A stretch of 64,000 nucleotides of DNA, taken from the NCBI GenBank assembly GCA_016708265.1, contig JADJGA010000004.1, positions 1 to 64,000 on the forward strand. The letters run 5' to 3'. Made by a program: the position numbers and the translations under genes. The notes under the pieces were generated by a model, which was not told the DNA's origin, made no database searches, and worked only from the letters and a program-made list of their open reading frames with translations. This document shows positions 32,801 through 42,916 of the stretch, one piece after another (within the stretch, counting starts at the first letter, position 1; each line of letters opens with the position of its first letter). Source of the stretch: Saprospiraceae bacterium (GTDB lineage Bacteria; Bacteroidota; Bacteroidia; Chitinophagales; Saprospiraceae).

Positions 32801-33327
32801 ATGTGGAACGAATTAAGTAGATTAAACAAAGAATACAAAAATCTCAATTTGCATGATGTAATTGATTATGAGAAATTTTGTGTCATTTCAATAATTTGGC
32901 ATTCGACAAAAATAGAAGGTTGTTCGTTGACAGAAACTGACACAAAAGTTTTATTGGAAAAGTTCCAAACTTGTTAGAACAATTATGTAAGTCGGTAAAC
33001 GGGAAAATTGATAAGGTAAAAGATACAGAAATATTGAAACTTGCCGCGGATGTTCATTACAATTTTGTTAATATACATCCATTTGGAGACGGAAACGGAC
33101 GAACATCAAGATTATTGATGAATTATATTCAACTATATCATAATGAACCGTTAATAAAGATTTTTACAGAAGATAGAACTGAATATATTGATGCACTGAA
33201 TGAAACGGAAGAAAAAGAGAATCTGGAAATATTTCGGGAATTTATTGGAAAACAAGAAACTAAATTTTTAAAAACTGAAATAGATAAATATAAAAACCTT
33301 AGTAAAGGATTTATGCTAATGTTTTGA
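32801..33327 (+). pseudogene. Fic family protein, internally deleted and frameshifted
   Basis: Fic proteins transfer AMP or other groups to protein hydroxyls. The N-terminus (MWNELSRLNKEYKNLNL) contains the inhibitory-helix motif STKIEG (S-x-x-x-E-G) at about 32908, and the C-terminal half has the active-site loop HPFGDGNGRTSR at about 33078. Between LTETDTKVLLE and KVPNLLEQLCKSV the usual stretch of about 70 residues (the flap region) is missing. The junction at about 32960 also changes frame, so an intact protein cannot be made. The present length of about 175 codons compares with about 250 or more in full proteins. It sits at the left edge of the accessory island. Confidence 0.75.
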
Positions 33328-33384
33328 TGATTGACTTGTCCTGAAATAGCTTTGCAGAAATGCTTGTCCTATACTGCAGAAGTG

Positions 33385-34083
33385 CTCCTGCCATTAGAAT
33401 TAATGCACCTGCACTTCGCTCATCAATATCCTACATTTGCAAATGAGCCTAACTTAAACAAAATTGAGTTGCCCTAAAGTTCACATGAAATACCGGAATT
33501 ATGATTGAAGTTGTTTTAAATTAGTTATTTAAAACTGTTTATATCTCATTGATATTTAAGTAAATACTCCAATAATAAATTGATAAATTTTTGACCACAT
33601 TTTTCTAAAATAAAAACAATTTTTATTTAAATTTCTTTACTTTTTGAGCCGTCAAAAAGTAACAATCCCGACGATAAATGTCGGGACGTGCGATCCCGAT
33701 CGTTATCGGGATAAACTCGCAAATCTTTTATCCATTATAAAACAACAAGTTATCACGTTTTCAATTACGGAAATTTTACCTACAAGGCTTCGGTAAAATT
33801 TCCTGCTTTCTCCAGCTCAGACTCCCGATCATTATCGGGATCGCACAGTCCTGAACTTTAATTTTTAAACAACTTTATTAATAAAATTTAAAAAAGTATA
33901 AAACATTATAATAAAAGAAAACTATAATATATTTTTGTGATGAGATAAATAAAAATCAGCATTTGATGATTTGTGAAAAAATATATAAACATTTGAACAC
34001 AAAAAAAGTATATAAAGCAATTAATTTGGGTGAAAATGTATACTTTTAGGTTATAAAAAGTAGATAGATATGCGAGTTAGGGC
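33385..34083. repeat. dispersed repeat R1+R2, copy 1, interrupted by R3
   Basis: R1 (33385-33506) includes AATTAATGCACCTGCACTTC and GCAAATGAGCC, and is repeated at 36730-36845. R2 (33876-34083) includes AAAACATTATAATAAAAGAA, TATAATATATTTTTGTG and AAAATCAGCATTTGATGATT, and recurs at 36856, 46783 and 58684. In this copy the R3 element (33507-33875) lies between R1 and R2, whereas at 36.8 kb R1 and R2 are contiguous. No protein is encoded. Confidence 0.65.
33507..33875. mobile_element. MITE-like element R3, copy 2
   Basis: Second copy of the element at 3584-3923. It starts GAAGTTGTTTTAAA and ends with TTAAACAACTT. Internal landmarks TTTTTGAGCCGTCAAAAAGT, AACAACAAGTTATCACGTTTT, TTTTACCTACAAGG and two CCCGAT...ATCGGGA palindromes are shared. 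It interrupts an R1-R2 repeat; the unoccupied site is seen at 36.84 kb (GATTAATAAAATTT). Confidence 0.6.
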
Positions 34084-34122
34084 CAATGGTAGGCTAAAAT
34101 ACCGAAATCAGGAAAAGACATT

Positions 34123-34153
34123 TTTGTTTTTTGGCAAATAAATTGTACTTTTG
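34123..34153 (+). promoter_or_regulatory. promoter TTTG / 19 bp / TACTTTTG for mntA-hepT
   Basis: TTTG at 34123-34126 and TACTTTTG at 34146-34153 with 19-bp spacing, immediately before the mntA ATG at 34158. The mRNA would be leaderless or nearly so. Confidence 0.55.
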
Positions 34154-34157
34154 ACTT

Positions 34158-34448
34158 ATGAAAACACTTCGCGATATAGAACTCACATTAGGAAAACATA
34201 AACAACATCTGTTTTCCGAATATCCGATTAAGTCATTAGCAATTTTCGGTTCATATGCCAGAAAAGAGCAGAAAGAAGAAAGCGATCTTGATTTATTAGT
34301 TGAATTTAACGACAAGATAGGATTGCGTTTTATAGACTTGGCTGATGAACTTGAAAAACTAATTGGGTTTAAAGTTGATCTGGTTTCACGCAAAGGAATT
34401 AAAGACAAATACTACCAAAAAATTCAATCAGATTTAACTTATGTCTAA
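34158..34448 (+). CDS. mntA: MntA-type minimal nucleotidyltransferase, antitoxin of HepT/MntA
   Basis: 96 residues. The nucleotidyltransferase signature FGSYARKEQKEESDLDLLVEF (GSx10DxD) is complete, with a further acidic residue on the following strand, as in MntA proteins that polyAMPylate the toxin HepT and inactivate it (type VII toxin-antitoxin). The gene overlaps hepT by 8 bp (34441-34448), the usual coupled arrangement. Intact. Confidence 0.85.
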   Translation: MKTLRDIELTLGKHKQHLFSEYPIKSLAIFGSYARKEQKEESDLDLLVEFNDKIGLRFIDLADELEKLIGFKVDLVSRKGIKDKYYQKIQSDLTYV

Positions 34449-34728
34449 TCGGGATCTCACATTACTTCTTGAGGATATGCTTGAATCAGCCTTGAAAATC
34501 AAGAGGTACACGACAAATCTGAACTTTGATTCATTCTTGAACGACGATAAAACAATTGACGCAGTTGTTAGAAATTTTGAAATTATAGGTGAAGCAGCCA
34601 ATAGAATAGACCCAGATTTTAGAATTGTGAATTCAGAAATTGAATGGAACAGAATCAGGGGTTTCAGAAACAGAATTGTGCATGACTATTTCGGGATAGA
34701 CTATGAAATTGTCAAAAAAAAAGGATAA
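34441..34728 (+). CDS. hepT: HepT-type RNase toxin (DUF86), possibly truncated
   Basis: 95 residues. All-helical HEPN-type fold with the active-site motif RNRIVHDYF (R-x4-H, with the Tyr that MntA adenylylates two residues later). IDAVVRNFEIIGEAANRID is typical of the family. Usual proteins continue about 15-20 residues beyond the motif; here a run of nine A's (34713-34721) is followed by an early stop, so the C-terminus may be lost by a frameshift. The toxin would cleave RNA when not modified by MntA. Confidence 0.82.
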   Translation: MSNRDLTLLLEDMLESALKIKRYTTNLNFDSFLNDDKTIDAVVRNFEIIGEAANRIDPDFRIVNSEIEWNRIRGFRNRIVHDYFGIDYEIVKKKG

Positions 34729-34918
34729 TAAAAAATTCATTATTTATTTTTGAACGTTATAAATATGGAAGTGCTGGATAGTATAACCCATCTGAGAAAA
34801 CAGGGAATTATCCATAAATATGAAATCATAAAAGCGAAATTTTGATATTTTTTTGTGTCTGATATAATCGAGTTGTCACAAGCTTATACAATACACCAAA
34901 TGAGCAAAACAACAGCCA

Positions 34919-36676
34919 ATGAAAACATCTTTTTTAATATTTCTTTTTTTCCTGGGCCTGACTAAATCAATGTTTGGACAAAGCCAAATTGAGATAGAGG
35001 GCAAAATACTTGACAAAGAGACGAAAGAACCCAGGCCATTTGCAAATATTTATAATAAGAGTTCAAAGAAAGGCACAATAAGCAATACGGACGGTTTTTT
35101 TAAAATTTTAATTAAAGATGTAACTGACACAATTATCATCTCACACATCGGATACAAACAACAAAATATAGAGATAAAAACAGATAAAAAATACTATCCA
35201 ATATATCTGGAGGAAAGCATTCTTCTATTGAGCGAAATAACAATAACCCCAAAGGATAACTCATTTTTGTTTGAGATGATAGAAAAAAGCAAGAAATCAA
35301 TTTCAAATATTGAAAGAAAATCTAAAGCATACTACGAGTTAAAAAGTTTTGTAGATAGCAGTCAAATAGAACTTGTTGAAGGATACTACAATGTTGATGT
35401 GAAGGGGTATCGTCTGATGAACTTAGATATGAAGGCAGGAAGGTTAGCTCTACGGTCTAAAAGGAACCGTTTTTTTGCGTCATTAGAAAGTTCAAGAGCA
35501 TTGCTTATGTTGAACTTGTTCGGAAGAAATGATTATTTCCCAATGAATCCTCTGGAATTCTCTAAATCGAAATTAAGAAAAAACTACTACTTAACCCTGG
35601 ATAGTAAGTATCTCAATGAGGTTAATGACTCTATCTATATTATTGATTACAAACCAAAAGATTCAACAGGATTATTTTTTGATGGAAAGATATGGATTAA
35701 TAAAACTAAGAATCATCTCATAAAAATCACATTGAACTGTGACAATACTCTAAAGCATCCTTTCCTGCCATTATTTACAACAGATAAAATCTCTAATGTC
35801 AGCTTTAATATTACTCAGACATTTAATACAACAAATGGTCAGGTAGTATTTAATCACACCGACTTTATTTACAAAATTGATTATAAAAGCAGAATTGGAA
35901 AAACAGAAGAGCAAAACTACACTATTCAGACTAAGGCTGTTTTATATGCTTACGATTATGAGAACTACTTTATTCTGCCATTTTTTGATTTTAAAGATTT
36001 CTACATTGGGGACTATCGAAAAATAAACGCAATGCCTTACAATGATTTCTTTTGGACTTATAATGATGAGTATCGTTTGAACGACAGTATAAACTCCAAT
36101 GAGCTTTTTTTTACAGATAGTACCTCTCTGACAAATAAAACACTTTTCATTTCCAATACAATTTCAAAAAATGGACTTTTTGAGCACCCTTATATCAGTT
36201 GGTCAAAAAACGGGATAAAAATTCGTGAGATTTTGTCTGACACTTCTGTGGCTAATACTTCAATGGAATTTAATTCAGAGCAATACAAACTTGCTGTTAA
36301 AATATTTTTTGACATCAATTCTTATAAGGATTCAATTCATTTTATTACTTCCACGATAATCGATCCTTATGAAAGCTACTATCATCTTCCAATGGACAAT
36401 CAAACTCTTTGCTTCATCAATATATACTTTGACATTTGTGAAATAGCAAGACGGGAATTGGAAGAAAAATTAAAAGCCGGTAAAAATGATATTTATCGAT
36501 TAAAAGAAATTTATATCAACTTTTTGACTCAGTTTGAAATTAAAAAAAATGAATATCTAAAAGCTGTTGAGCGAGGAACGAATGAAAAAGAAATGATAAA
36601 ATATAACAACATTGTTTATGAAAAACTGGGAATTGATAATATCGAATTATTTCAACCATACAATAGTGAAAAATGA
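34919..36676 (+). CDS. CarboxypepD_reg-like domain surface/exported protein
   Basis: 585 residues, intact. Signal peptide MKTSFLIFLFFLGLTKSMFG, then a CarboxypepD_reg-like beta-sandwich (IEIEGKILDKETKEPRPFAN, IYNKSSKKGTISNTDGFFKI, residues about 22-105). The remaining about 480 residues have long beta-rich stretches and no TonB plug or barrel, so it is not a TonB-dependent receptor. Similar Bacteroidota proteins have no known function. Its codon usage looks more AT-rich than the core genes. It lies inside the repeat-rich island between two R1-R2 copies and may have arrived with it. Confidence 0.7.
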   Translation: MKTSFLIFLFFLGLTKSMFGQSQIEIEGKILDKETKEPRPFANIYNKSSKKGTISNTDGFFKILIKDVTDTIIISHIGYKQQNIEIKTDKKYYPIYLEESILLLSEITITPKDNSFLFEMIEKSKKSISNIERKSKAYYELKSFVDSSQIELVEGYYNVDVKGYRLMNLDMKAGRLALRSKRNRFFASLESSRALLMLNLFGRNDYFPMNPLEFSKSKLRKNYYLTLDSKYLNEVNDSIYIIDYKPKDSTGLFFDGKIWINKTKNHLIKITLNCDNTLKHPFLPLFTTDKISNVSFNITQTFNTTNGQVVFNHTDFIYKIDYKSRIGKTEEQNYTIQTKAVLYAYDYENYFILPFFDFKDFYIGDYRKINAMPYNDFFWTYNDEYRLNDSINSNELFFTDSTSLTNKTLFISNTISKNGLFEHPYISWSKNGIKIREILSDTSVANTSMEFNSEQYKLAVKIFFDINSYKDSIHFITSTIIDPYESYYHLPMDNQTLCFINIYFDICEIARRELEEKLKAGKNDIYRLKEIYINFLTQFEIKKNEYLKAVERGTNEKEMIKYNNIVYEKLGIDNIELFQPYNSEK

Positions 36677-36729
36677 CTCTGTGCATATTACCTTAGGTTG
36701 GGTTAAGTGCTTATCTCAAACACTGGATA

Positions 36730-37055
36730 AATGCTCCTTCCATTTTAATTAATGCACCTGCACTTCGCTCATCAATATCCGACATTTGCAAATGAGCCTG
36801 ACTGAAACAAAATTGAGTCGCCCTAAAGTTTAAATTTAAATTCCGGAATTTTGATTAATAAAATTTAAAAAAGGATAAAACATTATAATTAAAGAAAACT
36901 ATAATATATTTTTGTGCTGAGATAAATAAAAATCAGCATTTGATGATTTTTGAATAAATATATAAGCATTTGAACGTAGAATAAGTATATAAAGCAATTA
37001 AAATTTGGGTGGATATGTATACTTTTACGTTATAAAAAGTAGATAGAGATATGAG
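36730..37055. repeat. dispersed repeat R1+R2, copy 2 (uninterrupted)
   Basis: The reference copy: R1 (TTAATGCACCTGCACTTCGC) runs directly into R2 (AGGATAAAACATTATAATTA and AAAATCAGCATTTGATGATT) without R3 or the 154-bp MITE. It ends near TAGATAGAGATATGAGTTA. It lies between the surface-protein gene and the Dnd-like operon. Confidence 0.65.
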
Positions 37056-37230
37056 TTATCGCTCAGTGTAAAAAGACAACGACATTGAACAAAATGAACG
37101 ACAGAAATAAAATGCCAAACGCACATTCAGGTACATTAGCTTGCCCTAACACAAAGGCGACCGCTTCGCAAGCAAAAGAGCCTAAATTTTGCCAACACAG
37201 AAATACTGTTAAACTTAAACTGATTGAGGA

Positions 37231-40200
37231 TTGATAACAATTGAGGAAATATATTATTCTGAGAATATAAGTGTTCGTTCTTTCAACGTCTGTTATTACA
37301 ATGACTTAAAAGACTTGTCTGCAATTTTAAAACACTATCGTGAGAATAGAACTTTCGGCAATCTTAGAAATTGCGGAAGTAAATCTAATGAAGAATTAAC
37401 CGCTTTATGTTTAAAATATATAGATTATGACAGTAATCAGATCGTTGAACCTCCAAAACCAGAAAAACAACTTATTTCAACAAGTACAAATTTCACAAGG
37501 ACACAAAGAGAGATTGTAAATAGCTTTATCGAAATAAACTCAAATAACCTTTCAAATAGGAGCAAAAATGCTATTTCCTCGTTTCTAGATGGAAATTTAA
37601 AAATCCGAAACATAAGCGAGAGAATTTTAACGAATGATAGATTCAATTTCCAAGACATTAAAAATGTCGGAACTAAGACAGTAATTGAGTTAAAAAGTTT
37701 TATTGATTCAATAATTGATTTTACGACAAAAGTTGCGGACGTTGAGAATGAAAATGATTTAGTTGCTTTACGAAACAGATTTTTCATTGAAAAAACATTT
37801 TCAATAACTTCAATCCCTAATGAAATTCTTGAATCACAATCAATATTTAGTCTAGTTGATTTTCTTATTAGTAAAAATGCAATCTTTGAAATAAAAGAAA
37901 ACATCATTTTTCAGAAAGCCTTTAAAATATATGACAACCAACTTGAATTTACGGTAGATGAAATAGCAGAGGAAATAAAAATTTCTAGAGAAAGAGTTAG
38001 GCAAATAAGGAAAGGCATTTTAGAAAATTTATTTACTAACTTCCAATTTGTTAAAAATATTGAAGACGATTTGTATCAGAAATACGACATTGACCAAAAT
38101 CAATACTTGATTAAAATTGATGACGATTTAAATAATCAGATCAATGAAGTCAATAACACTAGTTTTTCTATTGAATTTAACACATTCATAATCTACTCTT
38201 ACATTTCAGATAAATTTGATCTTATTGGAGGGATTGAAGATGTTTTACAACCTAAGTATTTTAATTCAAGAGAACGTCATAATTGGGATAATTTTTATAT
38301 AGTGAACAAAAAGATCAGTTGTTTTTTCAATTTCAATGATTTTGCTAATGACCTTGATAAAAGATTAAGTGATCGTATAGAAGAAAGTTACAATTTCAAC
38401 TTCAAGAGTTACTTATTGAGTTTTTCAACCTCAACTAATTTAGAGGAATTAAATATTGTTTCAGTAGTCGCTGAAAACATTCTCAATAATGAATTTGGAA
38501 TTTATATTGATACTAATGACGATATTAAATTCAATAGAAATTCTCAAAAGCAAGTATACGAATATGCTTATGAAGCATTGAAAATACTTGGAAAGCCATC
38601 AAAAGTTAATGAGATTACAAGGAAAGTTGAAGAATTACATCCCGATTATGAAACTAATGATGCAAAAGTTCGAGCCTCCATGAAAAGAAATAATGGTTTT
38701 ATACCAATTGGGCGAAAAAGCATATTTGGATTAAAAGAATGGGAGAATGAATTAGAAAATTTTAAAGAAGGAACTATTCGCCAAATAGTTGCCGAATATT
38801 TAAATAACAATTCATCACCAAAGAATTACTCAGATATTACTTATTATGTTTTACAATTTCGACCAAAGACAAATGAATACAGTATTATTCAAAACATCAA
38901 ATTGGATGAATCTAAAACATTTATTTTCTTTAAAAACTCATTTGTTGGGTTGTCAAGTAAAATTTATGACAAAACTTTTATTACTTTGACAAATTCAGAT
39001 ACAATTGAAAAAAAATCTTGGCAAGAAAGATATACTGACCTCACAGAATTTTTAGCTTTAAACAATAGATTGCCTTTTTCAAGTAGTTGTCCTGAAAACG
39101 AAATCAAACTTTATAGATGGTATAAAATCCAAGTTAGAAAAACAATAAATGGGGAGATAGAAGATGAAAAGAACACTCTGATAAACGAGGTAATCTATAA
39201 ATTTGAAAAAGGTGAATCTTCTCGAAGGACAAGCTTAAATAATATGAGAAGAAGTAAAAAGGTGAGGAGTAATTCTAAATATACATTTGACGACCTAGTT
39301 GAATTTATAAGTAATAAAAGGCGGATGCCCAACTCTAGAGATCCAAATGAAGCAAGCCTTTATCAATTTTATTATAAAAATAAAAAGAATCTTGAAAATA
39401 TTGATACACTATCAAGTCAAGAGTCAAAATTAATAGAATTGATAAATAAATACGGATCTTCTAAACAACCTAAATATACAATTGATGAATTGATGGAATT
39501 TTTAAAGATCAACAAGAGAATGCCCGACGCTAGAGATCCAAATGAAGCAAGCCTTTATCAATTTTATTATAAAAATAAAAAGAATCTTGAAAATATTGAT
39601 ACACTATCAAGTCAAGAGTCAACATTAATAGAATTGATAAATAAATACGGATCTTCTAAACATCCTAAATATACAATTGATGAATTGATGGAATTTTTAA
39701 AGATCAACAAGAGAATGCCCGACGCTAGAGATCCAAATGAAGCAAGCCTTTATCAATTTTATTATAAAAATAAAAAGAATCTTGAAAATATTGATACACT
39801 ATCAAGTCAAGAGTCAAAATTAATAGAATTGATAAATAAATACGGATCTTCTAAACAACCTAAATATACAATTGATGAATTGATGGAATTTTTAAAGATC
39901 AACAAAAGAATGCCCGACGCTAGAGATCCTAATGAAGCAAGCCTTTATCAATTTTATTATAAAAATAAAAAGAATCTTGAAAATATTGATACACTATCAA
40001 ATCAAGAGTCAACATTAATAGAATTGATAAATAAATACGGATCTTCTAAACATCCTAAATATACAATTGATGAATTGATGGAATTTTAAAGATCAACAAG
40101 AGAATGCCAGATTCTAGAGATCCTAATGAAAGAGGACTTTATCAGTTTTATTATAAAAATAAAAAGAATCTTGAAAATAAAGATTAACTATCAAATCAAG

Positions 40201-40577
40201 ATTTAAAAATAATAAAATTGATAAATAAATACGGATCTTCTAAACATCCTAAATATACAATTGATGAATTGATGGAATTTTTAAAGATCAACAAGAGAAT
40301 GCCAGATTCTAGAGATCCTAATGAAAGAGGACTTTATCAGTTTTATTATAAAAATAAAAAGAATCTTGAAAATATTGATACACTATCAAGTCAAGAGTCA
40401 AAATTAATAGAATTGATAAATAAATACGGATCTTCTAAACAACCTAAATATACAATTGATGAATTGATGGAATTTATAAAGATCAACAAGAGAATGCCCG
40501 ATTCCAGAGAGCCTAATGAAAGAGGACTTTATCGGTTTGCTTATAAACAAAGAAAATTGTTCGAACAGGAAATTTAG
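37231..40577 (+). CDS. large DNA-binding/sensor protein of a Dnd-like operon: HhH, sigma-4-like HTH, HARE-HTH-like, repeat domain
   Basis: First gene of the operon, about 1115 residues if read through. Residues 15-64 (TFGNLRNCGSKSNEELTALC) and 115-160 (DIKNVGTKTVIELKSFIDSI) resemble RNA polymerase alpha-CTD helix-hairpin-helix units. Residues 238-270 (FTVDEIAEEIKISRERVRQI) are a sigma-70 region-4-like HTH. Residues about 439-508 (PSKVNEITRKVEELHPDYET, ..RKSIFGLKEWE) look like a HARE-HTH module, and about 514-580 a possible second, weaker one. Residues 595-670 (KSWQERYTDLTEFLALNNRL) resemble the helicase-associated (HA) domain. From residue 683 there are seven 65-residue repeats. Within repeat 5 there are both a 1-bp deletion (a shorter T run near 40086) and an in-frame TAA (40184), so the C-terminal part may be lost. 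TTG at 37231 is the assumed start. No catalytic motif seen; recognition of modified or foreign DNA is inferred. Confidence 0.7.
39277..40577 (+). repeat. tandem array of 195-bp units encoding 65-residue repeats
   Basis: Seven units begin (at the Tyr codon of KYT) at 39280, 39475, 39670, 39865, 40060, 40254 and 40449; spacing is 195 bp except one of 194. Each encodes KYTIDELMEFLKINKRMPD, ...PNEASLYQFYYKNKK and ..LIELINKYGSS. Units 2-4 are almost identical in DNA, while alternating variants (SKL with KQP, STL with KHP) show duplication in two-unit blocks. Units 5-7 carry PNERGLYQF instead. It is coding and not a CRISPR array. Confidence 0.9.
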
Positions 40578-40634
40578 ATCAATTCGAAGAAAATAAATTT
40601 ATTAAAACTACAAAAATAATTCAAAATTATATAT

Positions 40635-40817
40635 ATGAAAATTAAAGAAACGAAAATTTTGCAAGAGCTTAGACTAATTGAAATATCAACGAATAAGGGT
40701 GTTGATTATAATTCTTTAAAGTCGCTCCTTGAATCTGTTAGAACAAAAAAGTTGCTGAAAAGAAATAATTATCATCAGCAAAAAATTAATGACGTAATTG
40801 AAAAAGCAACAAAATGA
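40635..40817 (+). CDS. small protein of the Dnd-like operon (60 residues)
   Basis: MKIKETKILQELRLIEISTN, followed by a basic, helical sequence (SLLESVRTKKLLKRNNYHQQ). Its TGA overlaps the dndD-like ATG by 4 bp (ATGA), which supports real, coupled translation. No known domain recognised; it could be a small DNA-binding or adaptor subunit. Confidence 0.6.
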   Translation: MKIKETKILQELRLIEISTNKGVDYNSLKSLLESVRTKKLLKRNNYHQQKINDVIEKATK

Positions 40818-42916
40818 AATTTTCAAACATTGAAATAAATAATTTCAGGCAGTATTACAACTCTGTAAACGTTGACCGTGAAACAAATAATGAAAAGAAC
40901 ATCATAATTATTGGTGGTCGAAATGGTTATGGTAAAACAAACTTTTTGCTTTCCATCGTTTGGTGTTTATATGGTAGGCAATTAGAGAAAGTCGATAATA
41001 ATTTCAAGCAAGAAGTAAGTAAAGACAAAAATTATGATTTCTTTATGCAACAATCTATTAATTGGACAGCAAAAAAAGAAAATAAAACTAAGTTCTTTGT
41101 AAGCATTAAAATATCAAACATAGAATTACCAGAGTTAAGAACACTTAATTCAAATACAGATTCTATACTTATAAAAAGAACCTTTGATGTTTCTACAATG
41201 AATGAGACTCTTTCAATCACAGATGTTGCTTCTAATATTGAAATATTTGATGATGAAAGTGATAAAATCAATTTTATAAATGATTACATAATTCCAATTG
41301 ATGCTGCAAAATTTGTGTTTTTTGATGCCGAAAAGATTGCAGAAATAGCTAATCTTTCCATTAAAGATGAAGGTAGTTTCATTAATGATGCACTTGGAAA
41401 GATTCTAGGTTTAGATACATATGAGACTTTAATTGAGGATATTGAGTTTTATATTAATAGTTTGAAAAAAGAAGGAGCGTCAAAAAACCTTCAAGAACAA
41501 ATTATCAATAATGAAAAAGCGATTGAAATTTCAGAAGATCAAATAAATAATCTTGAAGAAGAAAATGCAGAAAGGCTTAAAGAAATTGATGATTTAAAGA
41601 AAAAAATTAGAGAATATGACAATCTAATTTCGCAACATAGCAAAAAAGGTAATTCTACGTTTGATAGAAACGCTGTCATAATAGAAATTGACAAGTTAAA
41701 AGTGAAAGAACTTGAACTCAATGAACGTTTTAATGAATTAAGTGAAATTATCCCACTTGCTATTCTTACAGGAAAACTGGAAGAAGTAAAAGAGCATTTT
41801 CAAATGCAAGAAAAAAACGAACTTGCACAAAATTCATCAAAGGAAAACTTAGATAAAATTGAAAACTTTATTGAAATGCTCTTTAATAGACCTCCTGAAC
41901 CAGACAATTCAACAATGTCTTTAAAGGACAAAATGTTTTATTACGAAAAAGCACAAACTTTAGGTTCGCAACTATTTAATGAAAATGGAGAATACTCAGA
42001 ACTTGAATTTGAACACGACCTTAATAATTCTGAAAAAAAGCTAATAGCAGATGCAATCAGCTTAGTCAATACCCAATCCAAAGATTTGTTTGAATCTACT
42101 ATTGAAGAATTTAATGAGATAAAAGTAAAACTATCAGATTTAAATAAAACTCTTAGTAAGGTAGATGCAGATCTTGAAGATGAATTAATACTTGAGTATT
42201 TATCCAAGAAAGAAACAGCAGACTTTAATATAGCAGAAAAAAACAGACAAATTGGAGAGAATAATCAACAAATCACAAAGCTGAGAAGTGACATAGTTAG
42301 ACTCAATCAACAATTAGTCACCCTGGTTAAGAAAGTTGATATTAATGAACGAAACAAATTGAAAATTCAAAAGAGCTATCAATATATTGATGTTTTAAAT
42401 CAGTTTCTTGATGAACAAAAAAACAAGCATAAAGATAGCTTGGAAGAAACAATTCTTTCTGAACTTAAAATCCTTATGCACAAATTAAATAGCGAGGCTA
42501 ATCAAACTAAATTTATCGAAGATGTAAAGGTTACTATTCTTGCTTCAGGGCAAGGAATGAAAATCACGCTTTTTGACCAAGAGGATAACGAAATTAGAAA
42601 AGAAAGTCTATCATCTGGTGAAAAGCAAATTTATATCTCTTGTTTAATAAAGGCCATTTTAAAAGAATCAGTAAAAAATCTTCCAATTTTTATTGATACG
42701 CCTTTAGGACGACTTGATGAAGAACACAGAGATAGCATTACTAAAAAATATTATCCAGAACTTTCTGAACAGGTAGTTTTGTTCTCTACAAATAGTGAAA
42801 TTACTCCAAAAAGGTTTAAAGAGATTTCAGGAAATATTTCAAAATCATATTTATTATTCAATGACGGAGTGAATACAAATTTAAAAAACGGATATTTCAA
42901 CAGTTATGAGAATTAA
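40814..42916 (+). CDS. DndD-like SMC/RecF-type ATPase
   Basis: 700 residues, intact. Begins MKFSNIEINNFRQYYNSVNV with Walker A GGRNGYGKTNFLLSIVWCLY (P-loop residues 35-42), then KFVFFDAEKIAEIANLSIKD. A long antiparallel coiled coil runs from about residue 220 to 590. The C-terminal half has the ABC signature LSSGEKQIYISCLIKAI, Walker B LPIFIDTPLGRLDEEHRDSI with a D-loop, and VVLFSTNSEITPK (H-loop position). This layout is that of DndD, the ATPase of the DNA phosphorothioation system, which reads or remodels DNA for modification. The gene overlaps both neighbours (4 bp before, 11 bp after). No DndC (PAPS-reductase-like) gene is nearby. Confidence 0.85.
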   Translation: MKFSNIEINNFRQYYNSVNVDRETNNEKNIIIIGGRNGYGKTNFLLSIVWCLYGRQLEKVDNNFKQEVSKDKNYDFFMQQSINWTAKKENKTKFFVSIKISNIELPELRTLNSNTDSILIKRTFDVSTMNETLSITDVASNIEIFDDESDKINFINDYIIPIDAAKFVFFDAEKIAEIANLSIKDEGSFINDALGKILGLDTYETLIEDIEFYINSLKKEGASKNLQEQIINNEKAIEISEDQINNLEEENAERLKEIDDLKKKIREYDNLISQHSKKGNSTFDRNAVIIEIDKLKVKELELNERFNELSEIIPLAILTGKLEEVKEHFQMQEKNELAQNSSKENLDKIENFIEMLFNRPPEPDNSTMSLKDKMFYYEKAQTLGSQLFNENGEYSELEFEHDLNNSEKKLIADAISLVNTQSKDLFESTIEEFNEIKVKLSDLNKTLSKVDADLEDELILEYLSKKETADFNIAEKNRQIGENNQQITKLRSDIVRLNQQLVTLVKKVDINERNKLKIQKSYQYIDVLNQFLDEQKNKHKDSLEETILSELKILMHKLNSEANQTKFIEDVKVTILASGQGMKITLFDQEDNEIRKESLSSGEKQIYISCLIKAILKESVKNLPIFIDTPLGRLDEEHRDSITKKYYPELSEQVVLFSTNSEITPKRFKEISGNISKSYLLFNDGVNTNLKNGYFNSYEN

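Noticed and set aside
34765..34845. 26-codon ORF after hepT
   Set aside because: Too short, no RBS or family; probably the remains of the hepT 3' region or chance.
39277..40577. Regular 195-bp repeats as a CRISPR array
   Set aside because: No unique spacers; the period is a whole number of codons (65) and the sequence is coding with a conserved residue pattern.
40814..42916. DndD-like gene as RecF, SbcC or SMC of core metabolism
   Set aside because: Walker A GRNGYGKT with the FFDAEKIAEIA segment and the DndE neighbour fit DndD better; smc is already present at 15483.
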